Shown: positions 41,737-50,070, counted from the stretch's first letter. The stretch: DNA of 64,000 nucleotides from JALYYC01 sp039922495 (GCA_039922495.1 JBDTEO010000022.1:1-64000); one strand, 5' to 3'. The notes: a model not told the origin generated them from the sequence alone. Made by a program: numbers and translations.

Positions 41737-41748
41737 CGCGGGTTGAAC

Positions 41749-42786
41749 TTAATTCCCGTCTAACAATCTGCCGGCAGCGAGCTCAACGGCCAGCGCGTCC
41801 AGGCGCAAGCGGATGTCGGGCGTGACCCTTGCGTCCAACTGGTGGAACGGTGCCAGGCCAGCCGCTTCCTCCGCGAGGCCGAAGGCCCTTTCGCCGGCCG
41901 TCCAACGGCCCGCACCGGCCTCCAGTAGCTCGAGTTCGACGGCGCGATCCACGCGCGAGATGGCGCTCGTCACCAGGCACGAGCGAGCCGGCGGATCGAT
42001 CCGGTACAGGTCCGTCCCGGCGCCGATGCAGAGTTGATGCGCCTCCGCCGCCGCCATCAGCGCGCCTTCGCCGGTCGTGCCGCCGGCCCCGAAGATCACG
42101 TCGGCACCGACGGCCAGCCAGCGGCCGGCCTGGAGCCGGCCCCATGGCAGGTTGCCGAACGGCGGTCCCTCGGAGGCAGGCTGGTAGGCACCCAGTACCC
42201 GCATCGATGGGTCGACCGCCGCGACGCCCTGCTCGAAGCCGCGGCGGTAGCGGGTCATCGCTCCGCCCTCCAGTCCGTAGACGCCGCCGATCACGCCGGT
42301 GTGGCTGACCATCGCCGCCAGGGCGCCCGCGAGAAAGGCCGCCTGGTCCTCGCGAAAGCGGATCACGGCCAGATTGGGTTGGGGCGCCGGAGCGACCAGC
42401 GGATCGACGAGCGCAAAGTGCACGGACGGGTGCGTGCGCGCGGCGCTGGCGACCGCGTCGGTCAGGAGAAAACTGCCGGCGACCACCAGGTCGTGATGGG
42501 CGGCGAGGACGTCCAGGTTGGCGACGTAATCCTCCGGCCGCGCCGAGCGCAGTAACTGTGTGCGCAGACACGAGTTGACCGTTGCCGCGGCCTGCACGCC
42601 GGCCCATCCATCGGCGTCGACCCCCGAGCTCAGCTGCGCGACGTCGGTGACGAAGCCCACCCGAACGATCCTGGCGCAGGGGGTTGGGCGAGAAGGGGAG
42701 GCGATCGCGACCGGCCGTCGGGTGGGTGCCGGCTGCAGCACCAGGGCCATCAGCAGCAGCGCGAGCGCGAACGCGGCGCCGGTCAG
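41749..42786 (-). CDS. Bmp/Med-like binding protein without lipobox (paralogue 3)
   Basis: The protein retains Bmp-type segments (RIVRVGFVTDVAQLSSGVDADGW, HHDLVVAGSFLLTDAVASAARTHPSVHFALVD, FREDQAAFLAGALAAMVS, VIFGAGGTTGEGALMAAAE) but is clearly more diverged than the other two. It has a hydrophobic N-terminus with no lipobox cysteine, so it is probably membrane-anchored by an uncleaved helix or secreted. No ATG, GTG or TTG lies before that helix without running far into upp. A CTG at 42786 overlaps the upp stop as CTGA and is my chosen start, giving 345 residues. It lies between upp and the bmp-nup operon. Confidence 0.78.
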   Translation of the reverse strand: MTGAAFALALLLMALVLQPAPTRRPVAIASPSRPTPCARIVRVGFVTDVAQLSSGVDADGWAGVQAAATVNSCLRTQLLRSARPEDYVANLDVLAAHHDLVVAGSFLLTDAVASAARTHPSVHFALVDPLVAPAPQPNLAVIRFREDQAAFLAGALAAMVSHTGVIGGVYGLEGGAMTRYRRGFEQGVAAVDPSMRVLGAYQPASEGPPFGNLPWGRLQAGRWLAVGADVIFGAGGTTGEGALMAAAEAHQLCIGAGTDLYRIDPPARSCLVTSAISRVDRAVELELLEAGAGRWTAGERAFGLAEEAAGLAPFHQLDARVTPDIRLRLDALAVELAAGRLLDGN

Positions 42787-43403
42787 GTACCGAAGAGGCG
42801 GTCGCCGTAGTCGCCGAGCCCAGGCATGATGTACTTCTGGGCGTTGAGCTGCCGGTCCCGGGCCGCGGCGTAGACCCGCACCTCCGGGTACGCCTCCTCG
42901 AGCGCCGCGATCCCCTCCGGCGCCGCGACCACGCACACTAAACGAACGCTTGCGGGCTCGTATTCCTTCAGGATCTCGACCGCCTTGCGGGCGGTGCCAC
43001 CGGTCGCCAGCATCGGATCGAGGATCATCACCGTCTTACCACGGATGTCGGGTGGGAGCTTGACGTAGTAGCGGGAGGCCACCGCCGTGCGCTCATCTCG
43101 TTCGAGGCCGATGTAGCCGACCGTGACCTCCGGGAGCAGTTCCAGCACGGGACCGAGCAGTCCCAGGCCGGCCCGCAAAATCGGCACGGCCACGACGCGG
43201 TCCGCGATCGCCGAGCCATCCGTCTCTTCCAGGGGCGTCCGCATCGAGAAGATGCGGCTGCGCAGATCCCGGGTCGCTTCGTAGAGCAGCAGGGTGATGA
43301 TCCGATCGGAGAACTCGCGGAACTGGTCTGGCGGCGTGTCACGGTCCCGCAGCCGCGTCAGGTAGTGCGCCACCAGCGGATGGTCGATTACATGAAGGGT
43401 CAC
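42783..43403 (-). CDS. upp: uracil phosphoribosyltransferase
   Basis: Converts uracil and PRPP to UMP, the salvage step after nucleoside phosphorolysis. The 206-residue protein has the PRPP-binding motif DPMLATGGTA and the uracil-binding end YIMPGLGDYGDRLFGT. GTG 43403 is chosen because it gives the family-normal N-terminus (VTLHVIDHPLVAHYLTRLRD) and overlaps the upstream gene's stop. The open frame extends further but would be abnormal. It fits the island function with Udp and the pyrimidine phosphorylase. Confidence 0.95.
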   Translation of the reverse strand: MTLHVIDHPLVAHYLTRLRDRDTPPDQFREFSDRIITLLLYEATRDLRSRIFSMRTPLEETDGSAIADRVVAVPILRAGLGLLGPVLELLPEVTVGYIGLERDERTAVASRYYVKLPPDIRGKTVMILDPMLATGGTARKAVEILKEYEPASVRLVCVVAAPEGIAALEEAYPEVRVYAAARDRQLNAQKYIMPGLGDYGDRLFGT

Positions 43404-43756
43404 GTCCGTGCCTTCCGGACGAGCTCCGGCGGAATGGCGGCGAGGCCAACCTTCGTCATCTGGCCATCCTTGACCAGCTGCGCGATCCGGGTGACGTTGG
43501 ACGCCGACCAATTACTGCCCCGCCGCCTTGGCGTAAAGCGCGTTGTATAGGTCATCTCGTCGATGCGCTTGGTCAGGCCGTCGATCCAGCCGTAGCAGAG
43601 GGCCTCTTCGACGGACTCGTCGTAGGTGATCCCGCCCTTACTCGAGGCCTTCTTGTTGTACACGAGCCAGATCTCCTGGTAATCATCGTGATGCGTGGCC
43701 AGCCAGCGACGCCACTCGGCGCGAGAGGGGACCACCAGCTGCTCGCCGATCTCCAT
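43400..43756 (-). CDS. YdeI/OmpD-associated family protein, short form
   Basis: The 118-residue protein matches the N-terminal part of the YdeI family: EEALCYGWIDGLTKRIDEMTYTTRFTPRRRGSNWSASNVTRIAQLVKDGQMTKVGLAAI is typical across residues about 50-110. Family members usually run to about 190 residues with a second domain; this one ends right after the conserved block, so it is a naturally short or truncated form. It overlaps upp by four bases and lies two bases from the phosphorylase gene. Role in the salvage island is unclear. Confidence 0.8.
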   Translation of the reverse strand: MEIGEQLVVPSRAEWRRWLATHHDDYQEIWLVYNKKASSKGGITYDESVEEALCYGWIDGLTKRIDEMTYTTRFTPRRRGSNWSASNVTRIAQLVKDGQMTKVGLAAIPPELVRKART

Positions 43757-43758
43757 CG

Positions 43759-44511
43759 TCAGGCCACCGGCGGCAGCTGGTGGATGGCGGCGAGCGCCAC
43801 CTGGAACATTGGCGTGAGGTCGAGCGCGCTCATGCGTTTCGGGTCGATGTCCGCCTCGCCGGGTTCGTTGACGACGGCGAGCACCGAGCCGGCCCGAAAG
43901 CCCCGCATCGCGCAGATCGTGAAGATGGTCGAGGATTCCATGTCATTGCACAGTACCCGGGCCCGGTGCCAGACCTCGAACGCCTGCTCCAGCTCGCGCC
44001 GCCGCGGCTGATCCGCGGCGTGCAGGTCGGCGTAGAGGGCGTCGTGGCTGCGCACGATGCCGGCATGCATTCGCTGCTCGAGCTTGCGGCCAGCGTCCAT
44101 CATCGCGGCGACCAGCTCGTGATCGGCAATCGCCGGATAGGCGACGGGCACGTAGGACGGCGTGGTGCCCTCATCGCGGACGGCGCCGGTCGCCACCACC
44201 AGGTCGGCGAACCGGACGTCGCGCTGGATCGAGCCGGTGGTTCCGACGCGGATGAACATTCGCGCCCCGATGGCGGCCAGTTCCTCCACCGCGATCGCGG
44301 TCGACGGGGAGCCGATCCCGGTGGAGCAGACGGAGATCGGGCGCCCGTCGAGCTCGCCGGTGTACGTCGTGAACTCCCGATTGCTGGCGATCAGCCGGGG
44401 GCGGGTGAACAGCCTCGCAATCGCTTCGCACCGACCGGGATCGCCGGGGAGGAGCACGGCATCACCAACATCACCCGGCTTGCATCGGATGTGGTACTGG
44501 AGGTCGGCCAT
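43759..44511 (-). CDS. udp: uridine phosphorylase (nucleoside phosphorylase family 1)
   Basis: Cleaves uridine or related nucleosides with phosphate to base and ribose 1-phosphate. The 250-residue protein has LLPGDPGRC (phosphate loop, about residues 19-27), RVGTTGSIQ (about 87-95) and CNDMESSTIFTI (about 188-199), the ribose- and base-binding motif with the NxMES pattern of the Udp/DeoD group. I use ATG 44511; TTG 44520 is three codons upstream. Uridine specificity over purine is inferred from the neighbouring upp and pyrimidine phosphorylase. Confidence 0.88.
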   Translation of the reverse strand: MADLQYHIRCKPGDVGDAVLLPGDPGRCEAIARLFTRPRLIASNREFTTYTGELDGRPISVCSTGIGSPSTAIAVEELAAIGARMFIRVGTTGSIQRDVRFADLVVATGAVRDEGTTPSYVPVAYPAIADHELVAAMMDAGRKLEQRMHAGIVRSHDALYADLHAADQPRRRELEQAFEVWHRARVLCNDMESSTIFTICAMRGFRAGSVLAVVNEPGEADIDPKRMSALDLTPMFQVALAAIHQLPPVA

Positions 44512-44573
44512 GGCCGCCAACAGTGTAAGCCGGACTTCGGCCGGACGATTTGGCTCGGGTCAGGTCGCGGCGG

Positions 44574-45029
44574 TCAGTTCGACCAGGAGCTGGCTTGCGT
44601 GGTGGACTCGAAGGTGTCGCCCATCAACGCCCGCAGGAGGGGAGAACCGATCTTCTGCCGGTAGCTGACGGTCACGTGGATCGGCGTGTGCGTGCCGCGG
44701 TCCACCAGGCTGGCGGGCGAGACGGAGACGGTGACCAGGCTGGGGTCGATGGTGCCGAGGTTCTCGACGACGGTCTGGCAGATCGCGGCATCGGCGTAAC
44801 CACGGGAGTTCGTAAGGGCATTGCCGACTGCCCAGCAGGGGATCTGCGAGCCGCCGGCGGCCTCCAGGTTGCTGCCGGCGACGTAGGCTGCTTCCTGGGC
44901 GGCCTGGTGGACCTTCGCCGCGGCGAGGCCCAGATCGACGAACTGGTAGGCGGTGACACCCAGGGCGAAGAGGAAGGCGAGCACCAGGGCGAATTCCGCC
45001 CCGACTTGCCCCCGCGATGCCCCGCGCAT
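44574..45029 (-). CDS. TadE-like pilus/secretion pseudopilin-type protein
   Basis: The 151-residue protein starts at ATG 45029 with RGQVGAEFALVLAFLFALGVTAYQFVDLGLAAAKVHQAAQEAAYVAGSN, the TadE pattern of an N-terminal hydrophobic helix preceded by a Gly and with a Glu at about the fifth position after it. The remainder is a small extracytoplasmic beta domain with VTVSVSPASL and VTVSYRQKI, like the TadE genes at 48599 and 49084. It is oddly placed between udp and the pyrimidine phosphorylase gene. The longer open frame upstream overlaps the phosphorylase gene and is not coding. Confidence 0.8.
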   Translation of the reverse strand: MRGASRGQVGAEFALVLAFLFALGVTAYQFVDLGLAAAKVHQAAQEAAYVAGSNLEAAGGSQIPCWAVGNALTNSRGYADAAICQTVVENLGTIDPSLVTVSVSPASLVDRGTHTPIHVTVSYRQKIGSPLLRALMGDTFESTTQASSWSN

Positions 45030-45064
45030 GCCATCACTATCGGCTGGGCCGGTTTCGGCGAGCC

Positions 45065-46375
45065 TTACGTGTCGAGCCGCTCGCTTCCCGATGCGGTAAC
45101 GCGTCGCAAAAGAAGGGGCCGGGCCCGGGCATCCCCCCCGATCGCAAACGCGGCTGTAACCCGGCCTGCAACCTTCTCGACGCCGGCCGCCGTCCGGCCA
45201 TGGATGATCGCGAGCGGCTCGCCGGTCTCCACGGCGTCGCCGATCTTCTTTTGCAGCACGACGCCCACGGCCAGATCGATGGGCGCCGCCTTGTGGTCGC
45301 GGCCGGCGCCCAGGGCCTGGCCCACCAGGGCGATGGCGAGCGCGTCGATCCCGGCCACGCGGCCTGGCGTGGTCGCCAGGACCGGCTGCTGGAAGGGCGC
45401 GGTCGGCAAGCGCGAGGGGTCGCTGACGACGGCCGGGTCGCCCGATTGCGCGACCACGAGTTCCGCAAACTTGCGTAACGCGCTCCCGTCGTGCAGCTTC
45501 GCGCCCAGATCGACCGGCCTGGCGCCTGCCAGCTGGAGCATCTCGGCTGCCAGCCGCAGGCAGAGCATTTCCAGCTCGGGCGGGCCGTGACCGGCCAGGG
45601 TGGCCATCGCCTCCTTGACTTCCAGCGCGTTCCCGACGGCCCGCCCAAGCGGCTGCTCCATGTCGGTGACGTACGCGACCGTTTCCCGGCCGGCGCCGGT
45701 CCCGATCGCCACCAGCGCCCGCGCCAGGCTCTCGGCCTCCGCCAGGCTGGCTACGAAGGCCCCCCGGCCGCACTTGACGTCGAGGAGGATGGCATCAGCG
45801 CCGGCGGCCAGCTTCTTGCTCATCACGCTGCTGGCAATCAGGGGGATGGAATCGACGGTCGCCGTCGCGTCGCGCAACGCGTAGAGCGCCTGGTCGGCCG
45901 GCACCATGTCCGCCGTCTGGCCGGTGATGGCGATCCCGATCCGGCGCACCTGCGCGATGAAAGCGTCGACCGAGAGATCGACCCGGAAGCCGGGAATGGA
46001 TTCGAGCTTGTCGAGCGTCCCGCCGCTGTGACCGAGCGCGCGCCCGGACAGCTTCGCCACCGGGATGCCGGCGGCCGCGACCAGGGGTCCGACCACCAGG
46101 GTGGCCTTGTCGCCGACCCCGCCGGTGGAATGCTTGTCGACTTTGCGACCGGGAATGGAGGACAGGTCGAGCTGTCGCCCGCTGGCCGCCATGGCGAGTG
46201 TCAGCGTTTTCGTCTCGACATCCGTCATGCCCTTGAGACGGACGGCCATCAGCCAGGCAGCCAGCTGGTAATCCGGGATGGAGCCATCGGTCGCACCCCG
46301 CACCAGGGTGAGGATCGCTTCCTCGCTGTGCGCCTCACCATCGCGCTTCTCCCGGATGATCTCGAGCGCGGTCAC
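45065..46375 (-). CDS. pyrimidine-nucleoside (thymidine) phosphorylase
   Basis: Phosphorolyses thymidine, deoxyuridine or uridine. The 436-residue protein has the signature DKHSTGGVGDKATLVVGPLVAAAG (about residues 79-102), SGRALGHSGGTLDKLES (about 109-125) and a C-terminal domain with GVVLQKKIGDAVETGEPLAIIHG. Start GTG 46375. The length and sequence fit the Pdp/DeoA family. It is the first gene of the minus-strand salvage run and is only 22 bases from the divergent mntP-like gene. Confidence 0.94.
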   Translation of the reverse strand: MTALEIIREKRDGEAHSEEAILTLVRGATDGSIPDYQLAAWLMAVRLKGMTDVETKTLTLAMAASGRQLDLSSIPGRKVDKHSTGGVGDKATLVVGPLVAAAGIPVAKLSGRALGHSGGTLDKLESIPGFRVDLSVDAFIAQVRRIGIAITGQTADMVPADQALYALRDATATVDSIPLIASSVMSKKLAAGADAILLDVKCGRGAFVASLAEAESLARALVAIGTGAGRETVAYVTDMEQPLGRAVGNALEVKEAMATLAGHGPPELEMLCLRLAAEMLQLAGARPVDLGAKLHDGSALRKFAELVVAQSGDPAVVSDPSRLPTAPFQQPVLATTPGRVAGIDALAIALVGQALGAGRDHKAAPIDLAVGVVLQKKIGDAVETGEPLAIIHGRTAAGVEKVAGRVTAAFAIGGDARARPLLLRRVTASGSERLDT

Positions 46376-46397
46376 CGGGCCAGTTTAAATAAGGCTG

Positions 46398-46955
46398 GTG
46401 CTACTGAAGCTCGTCGGCCTGATCGTGCCGCTCGGTCTCGACACCTTCGCCGTGGCGGCGGCGCTGGGGATCGGGGGCTTGCGGCACCAGGACCGGCTGC
46501 GGGTCACCCTCCTGTTCACGGCCTTCGAGATGGGGATGCCGCTGATCGGGTTTTTCGGCGGACAGGTGGTGGGGACGGTCGCCGGCAATGTCGCCGACTA
46601 CCTGGCGATCGCCATCCTGATCGGCTTAGGACTCGCCATGTTGCGGCCGGGGGCTGATGACCGAGACGAGGCACGCGCCGGCCGGCTGGCGCAAACGCAT
46701 GGGCTGGCCGCGCTCGGCCTCGGGATCAGCATCAGCCTGGATGAGCTCGCCATCGGCTTCACCCTCGGCCTGCTCCGCTTGCCGATTCTGCTGGTGATCG
46801 TGTGGATTGGCGTGCAGACCTTCACCCTCACCCAGCTCGGCCTTTCGCTCGGTTCGCGGATCGCGGAACGCGTTCGCGAGGGGGCGGAGCGGCTGGCGGG
46901 CGTGGCCCTGGCGGCGCTGGGCGTGGTCCTGCTGCTGGAGAAGCTATTTCACTAG
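46398..46955 (+). CDS. mntP: MntP-like manganese exporter
   Basis: MntP proteins export Mn2+. The 185-residue product has six hydrophobic helices with the duplicated acidic motifs LGLDTFAVAAALG (about residues 12-24) and ISISLDELAIGFTLG (about 111-125), which supply the conserved metal-path aspartates. Start GTG 46398. No manganese riboswitch-like structure fits in the 22 bases before it. Its end overlaps the convergent TadG-like gene by 12 bases. Confidence 0.88.
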   Translation: MLLKLVGLIVPLGLDTFAVAAALGIGGLRHQDRLRVTLLFTAFEMGMPLIGFFGGQVVGTVAGNVADYLAIAILIGLGLAMLRPGADDRDEARAGRLAQTHGLAALGLGISISLDELAIGFTLGLLRLPILLVIVWIGVQTFTLTQLGLSLGSRIAERVREGAERLAGVALAALGVVLLLEKLFH

Positions 46956-48599
46956 GTAGGAGTTCACACCGGGCGCCGGCGCGAACCGATAGTTGAACTG
47001 CATGAGTAGCGACGGCTTGCCAGCAGCCGGAAGCGTCGGGCAGCTCGCCTGTGACCATGCCGGGCCCTGCGTATTACCCAGCACGGAACCGTGGTGCAGC
47101 GTGATCGTGGCGCTGATGAACTCGCCGTTGATCGCGTACTGCCCGCTCGAGTCGCTGTCAGTCGGGGTGAGGCTGTGGGGGCCGAGCTGGACGCCCTGCA
47201 GCTCCATGGCGCCACCGGACATATCGAAGACGGTTCCCCAGATCTGGAAGCGAGGCGTGTTCGAGGCGCTGGCGTCGAAACCGGTGTTGGACCAGGCCGT
47301 CGCCGCGGTGTTTGTCTTCGAGATCAGGAAGGCGATATGGGTGCTGCCGGTCGGGACATAGTCGGGCGCAACGAAGAAGACGCTGCCATCATTCGGCAGC
47401 CGCGAATTGTTCGCGCTGAAGAGACTCGATTGATCGAGGACGAACTCGACGCCATCCGTCCCATCGGGGGCCGCCGGCAGGTCGCTGCTGCCCTGTCCGC
47501 CGACATAATGGGGGAGCCCCGTCGAGGTATTGGAGACATACCCACCCGATATTTGTAGGCTGGCGCCGCTGGTGAAGTAGTACACGCCGTTCAAGAAGAC
47601 GTAGATGCTGTTGGCGGCGTCGGCACTGGAGTTGTTGGGAATCTGGACCGTGTTCGTGTACTTGCCGGGCTGGTAGACGTAGAAGTCGCGGTTTACGCCG
47701 GTCGTGTTGCGGATGGTGGCACCGGCGACGGTCGCCGACTGCCCGGCATTCAGGTTGCTGATCTTGATGCGGCCCGGGTTGAGGATCGAAATGGTCGACA
47801 CGTCGGGTAGGGTGTAGTTCGGAATCGGGTCAACACCGGTGCCCCAGGCGTTCCCCGGCTCCCAGTACTGGAAGAGCGCGTGGTTATCGCTTCCCTGGTT
47901 GATGACGATGTCGCCGTTGACGTTCAGGCCGTCGCGGTTCTGGTTCGGAATATGAAACTTGGCATTGCTCATGGTCAGGCCGTTCCCGGTTCGGCTACAG
48001 GCGTCGGTGCCCTCCTGGCCGTTGTCGATCTGGCCCCAGCCCGATTGGTCGTCGTACACGGTGTTGCCCGTGCCGCGGCCGTCGGTGGCAAAGAGGGCAT
48101 AGGTTTTCGCGTTGGTCCCGGCTTCGGCGGTCGCCGATGCCAGGATGTTGATCTGGTTGAAGCCAAGGATCTGGGCAAAAGTGCCCGTCGCTCGGTAACT
48201 GACGGTGACCTGGACCTGCTTGCTGTTGTAGCCGCTGGGCGCCACGGCCGTGACCACATACCCGCCTTGCGTGTCCGTGACGGTATTGGCCGGTGGGCTG
48301 TTGTAGAAGCCGTCCCCCTGGCCGTGGGCGGGCGTCTGGCCGAAGACCGAAAAGCTGTCCTGCATTGCGTGGAACAGGGCGTTGCTCGGTGAGCCGCCGG
48401 GAGTCGTGGTGGTCCCCACCAGGTCCTGGGCCCCGGCCAGCGCGCCGGCGTCGACGGCGTCCTGCATCAGTCGCCGCTGGAAGTAGAGGCGGCCCGCGTC
48501 AATCGCGATCGCGAGCATGCCGCAGAGCGCAACCATCGCCAGCGCCATGATCACGATGGCTTGCCCCGATCGGTTGTGGCGGATCCTCGTCATGACCAT
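46944..48599 (-). CDS. TadG-like Flp pilus assembly protein
   Basis: The 551-residue protein begins RSGQAIVIMALAMVALCGMLAIAIDAGRLYFQRRLMQDAVDAGALAGAQDL, the Flp/TadG N-terminal pattern with one membrane helix and the ADAAAL-type heptad that follows it. The rest is a large extracellular beta-rich region with many Asn, Thr and Gly residues. It is the last of three overlapping genes: its ATG shares a base with the stop of the preceding TadE gene (TGATG). Such minor pilins or pseudopilins sit at the tip of Tad pili; no tadA, cpaA or other motor genes are in the window. Confidence 0.85.
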   Translation of the reverse strand: MVMTRIRHNRSGQAIVIMALAMVALCGMLAIAIDAGRLYFQRRLMQDAVDAGALAGAQDLVGTTTTPGGSPSNALFHAMQDSFSVFGQTPAHGQGDGFYNSPPANTVTDTQGGYVVTAVAPSGYNSKQVQVTVSYRATGTFAQILGFNQINILASATAEAGTNAKTYALFATDGRGTGNTVYDDQSGWGQIDNGQEGTDACSRTGNGLTMSNAKFHIPNQNRDGLNVNGDIVINQGSDNHALFQYWEPGNAWGTGVDPIPNYTLPDVSTISILNPGRIKISNLNAGQSATVAGATIRNTTGVNRDFYVYQPGKYTNTVQIPNNSSADAANSIYVFLNGVYYFTSGASLQISGGYVSNTSTGLPHYVGGQGSSDLPAAPDGTDGVEFVLDQSSLFSANNSRLPNDGSVFFVAPDYVPTGSTHIAFLISKTNTAATAWSNTGFDASASNTPRFQIWGTVFDMSGGAMELQGVQLGPHSLTPTDSDSSGQYAINGEFISATITLHHGSVLGNTQGPAWSQASCPTLPAAGKPSLLMQFNYRFAPAPGVNSYLVK

Positions 48600-49084
48600 C
48601 AGTACTCCGCCCGCATCGACGACCCGGCGGTCATCACGAACGAGGCGCCGACGATGTTCGACATCATTCCGGTCATGGGCGCGTACCGATAGCTGATCCG
48701 CACCGTGACCTGATGGTTTCCGGTTGGCCGATTGGGGCTAATCCAGATGTAGCCGCGATTGGGTGTTGTCGGGGTCGACGGTGAGCTGCACGGGGTCGGG
48801 TCCGACAGGCAGGGGTCTTCCGTGAGGACCATGCCCCCGCCGCCGATCTTCGCCAGTGTGGCGTTGATGATGAGGGTATCGGGAGGCGTGCTGTTGCGGT
48901 TGCTGCGGAGGACGAGCTGTCGAGCCCCCTCATGCGCGGCCTCGGCGATATTGATATAGACGGCGATGGCGCGCCCGAAGTCGAAGATGCCCATCACCAG
49001 GAGGAACAGCAAGGTGGAGAGGAGCGCGAACTCCACCATCGCCTGACCTCTGGACTTCGGCCGGTGCCTCGTCAGCCAGTGCAT
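48599..49084 (-). CDS. TadE-like pseudopilin protein
   Basis: The 161-residue protein has the TadE start RGQAMVEFALLSTLLFLLVMGIFDFGRAIAVYINIAEAAHEGARQ: a prepilin-like Gly-Gln, Glu at position five and a hydrophobic helix. A Cys pair (ASP-rich loop CLSDPTPC, about residues 93-100) could form a disulfide outside the cell. Starts and stops overlap its neighbours as TGATG, so translation of the three Tad genes is coupled. Confidence 0.87.
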   Translation of the reverse strand: MHWLTRHRPKSRGQAMVEFALLSTLLFLLVMGIFDFGRAIAVYINIAEAAHEGARQLVLRSNRNSTPPDTLIINATLAKIGGGGMVLTEDPCLSDPTPCSSPSTPTTPNRGYIWISPNRPTGNHQVTVRISYRYAPMTGMMSNIVGASFVMTAGSSMRAEY

Positions 49085-49611
49085 CAGTAGTTCGTCCTCA
49101 TCTGGACCGACACGCTCATATGCACCGGGTTGCCGACGAGTTGTTGCATCAGTGGCGTGTAAAGCTGGAAGTCGTACTTGACATTGACCGTCACGTAATA
49201 GTTGGCCTTGTTCGAATCACCACTGAGCCAGTTAGTCACGCGGTTGCTCGAGTCCGCACAACCCGTCGTGCTGCCGGTCGAATCATGAGGCGGGCAAATC
49301 CTGATGGACAACGGGGTAATCCCGCTGTAGAGCAACTCGGCATTTACCGCGTTGACAATCGCCGGGTCGGTCTGGACCGGGCAGGTGGCGTAGCTGTTGC
49401 TGGTCGAGCAGGAGGGGTCCGCGGGACCGGTGTAGATATTGAGGATGGCGACACGGGCGCCCTCACGCGCCGCGTTGGTGACCGAAACCTGGAAGAAATA
49501 GGCACGGCCGAAGTCGACCAGGCCGAATGTCAGGAATGTCAGGATTGGCAGCACCATCGCCATCTCGACGAGTGATTGGCCCAGGCGCCGGCGGAGGAAA
49601 CGGGATTTCAT
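49084..49611 (-). CDS. TadE-like pseudopilin protein
   Basis: The 175-residue protein starts MKSRFLRRRLGQSLVEMAMVLPILTFLTFGLVDFGRAYFFQVSVTNAAREGARVAI, a textbook TadE N-terminus. Four extracytoplasmic cysteines are present. It is the first gene of the tadE-tadE-tadG minus-strand operon. Upstream, on the minus strand, TTGCGT and TAGGCC hexamers 17 bases apart (around 49664-49636) may be its promoter. Upstream sequence also contains the plus-strand RNA element. Confidence 0.9.
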   Translation of the reverse strand: MKSRFLRRRLGQSLVEMAMVLPILTFLTFGLVDFGRAYFFQVSVTNAAREGARVAILNIYTGPADPSCSTSNSYATCPVQTDPAIVNAVNAELLYSGITPLSIRICPPHDSTGSTTGCADSSNRVTNWLSGDSNKANYYVTVNVKYDFQLYTPLMQQLVGNPVHMSVSVQMRTNY

Positions 49612-49787
49612 TGTTTTGTTACGCGGCCACTAGGCCTACGCACCTACTGCAGATAACGCAAACGGTAATGGTCCGCATCGGGAATCTCGATCACGGGTTG
49701 TTACAGGTTCCGTTACGACTTGTGCCCCGCCAGTCGCGCCCGGATGAATACGGTGACGAGCGTCCGTTCCGGCACAAATGTTCCGTG

Positions 49788-49816
49788 TTGCGGGTCGATG
49801 AGGGTACGGCTAGAGT
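49788..49816 (+). promoter_or_regulatory. promoter of structured RNA copy A
   Basis: TTGCGG (49788-49793) and TAGAGT (49811-49816) are separated by exactly 17 bases. The closing helix of the RNA begins eight bases after the -10 box, which is where transcription would start. The second copy has the same arrangement. Confidence 0.65.
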
Positions 49817-49823
49817 TACCCCT

Positions 49824-50070
49824 GCGACCTGTCAGAAAGCCAGTTAGAGAAGGAAACGACTCTAGTGGGTCGCCGACGAGGGATTCGCAAGGATTCCACT
49901 CTCGGATCGCAAGGTCCGGGGGCCTGGCCCGAAAGGGCTGGGGAATCGGATGTCGCAAGACGATCGGTTCTGTCGGTGACGAAGGTCCGGCCCGCAAGGG
50001 CTGGGCTGGGCGGCGGGATGAAGGCTTGCTGGATAACACCGGCGAGTTGTAAACCGTAACGACGGGTCGC
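49824..50070 (+). ncRNA. unclassified structured RNA, copy A (GNRA-rich, 247 nt)
   Basis: The ends GCGACCTGTC (49824-49833) and GACGGGTCGC (50061-50070) form a 10-bp helix. Inside follow the strand AGAAAGCCAG (49834-49843), a hairpin with stem 49845-49849/49860-49864 and loop AAGGAAACGA, and near the end ACACCGGCGAG then CCGTAACGACGGGTCGC; all recur in copy B. The middle holds five hairpins capped by GNRA tetraloops: GCAA near 49887, 49909, 49955 and 49994, and GAAA at 49931-49934. A T-rich tract (ATTCTTTT) follows the last helix. No plus-strand gene lies downstream, as the next gene is convergent. This and its promoter fill most of the 493-base gap between coding genes. I cannot match it to a riboswitch class I know. 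Confidence 0.75.

Noticed and set aside
49865..50059. Plus-strand open frame inside RNA copy A
   Set aside because: The translation is low-complexity and is not matched by copy B, whereas the nucleotide signals at both ends are conserved and base-paired. RNA, not protein, explains the pattern.
49824..50070. Known riboswitch or housekeeping RNA (cobalamin, SAM, c-di-GMP-I, c-di-AMP, T-box, 6S, RNase P, tmRNA)
   Set aside because: None of their diagnostic core sequences as I remember them occurs in both copies. I cannot run a database search, so this rejection is provisional.
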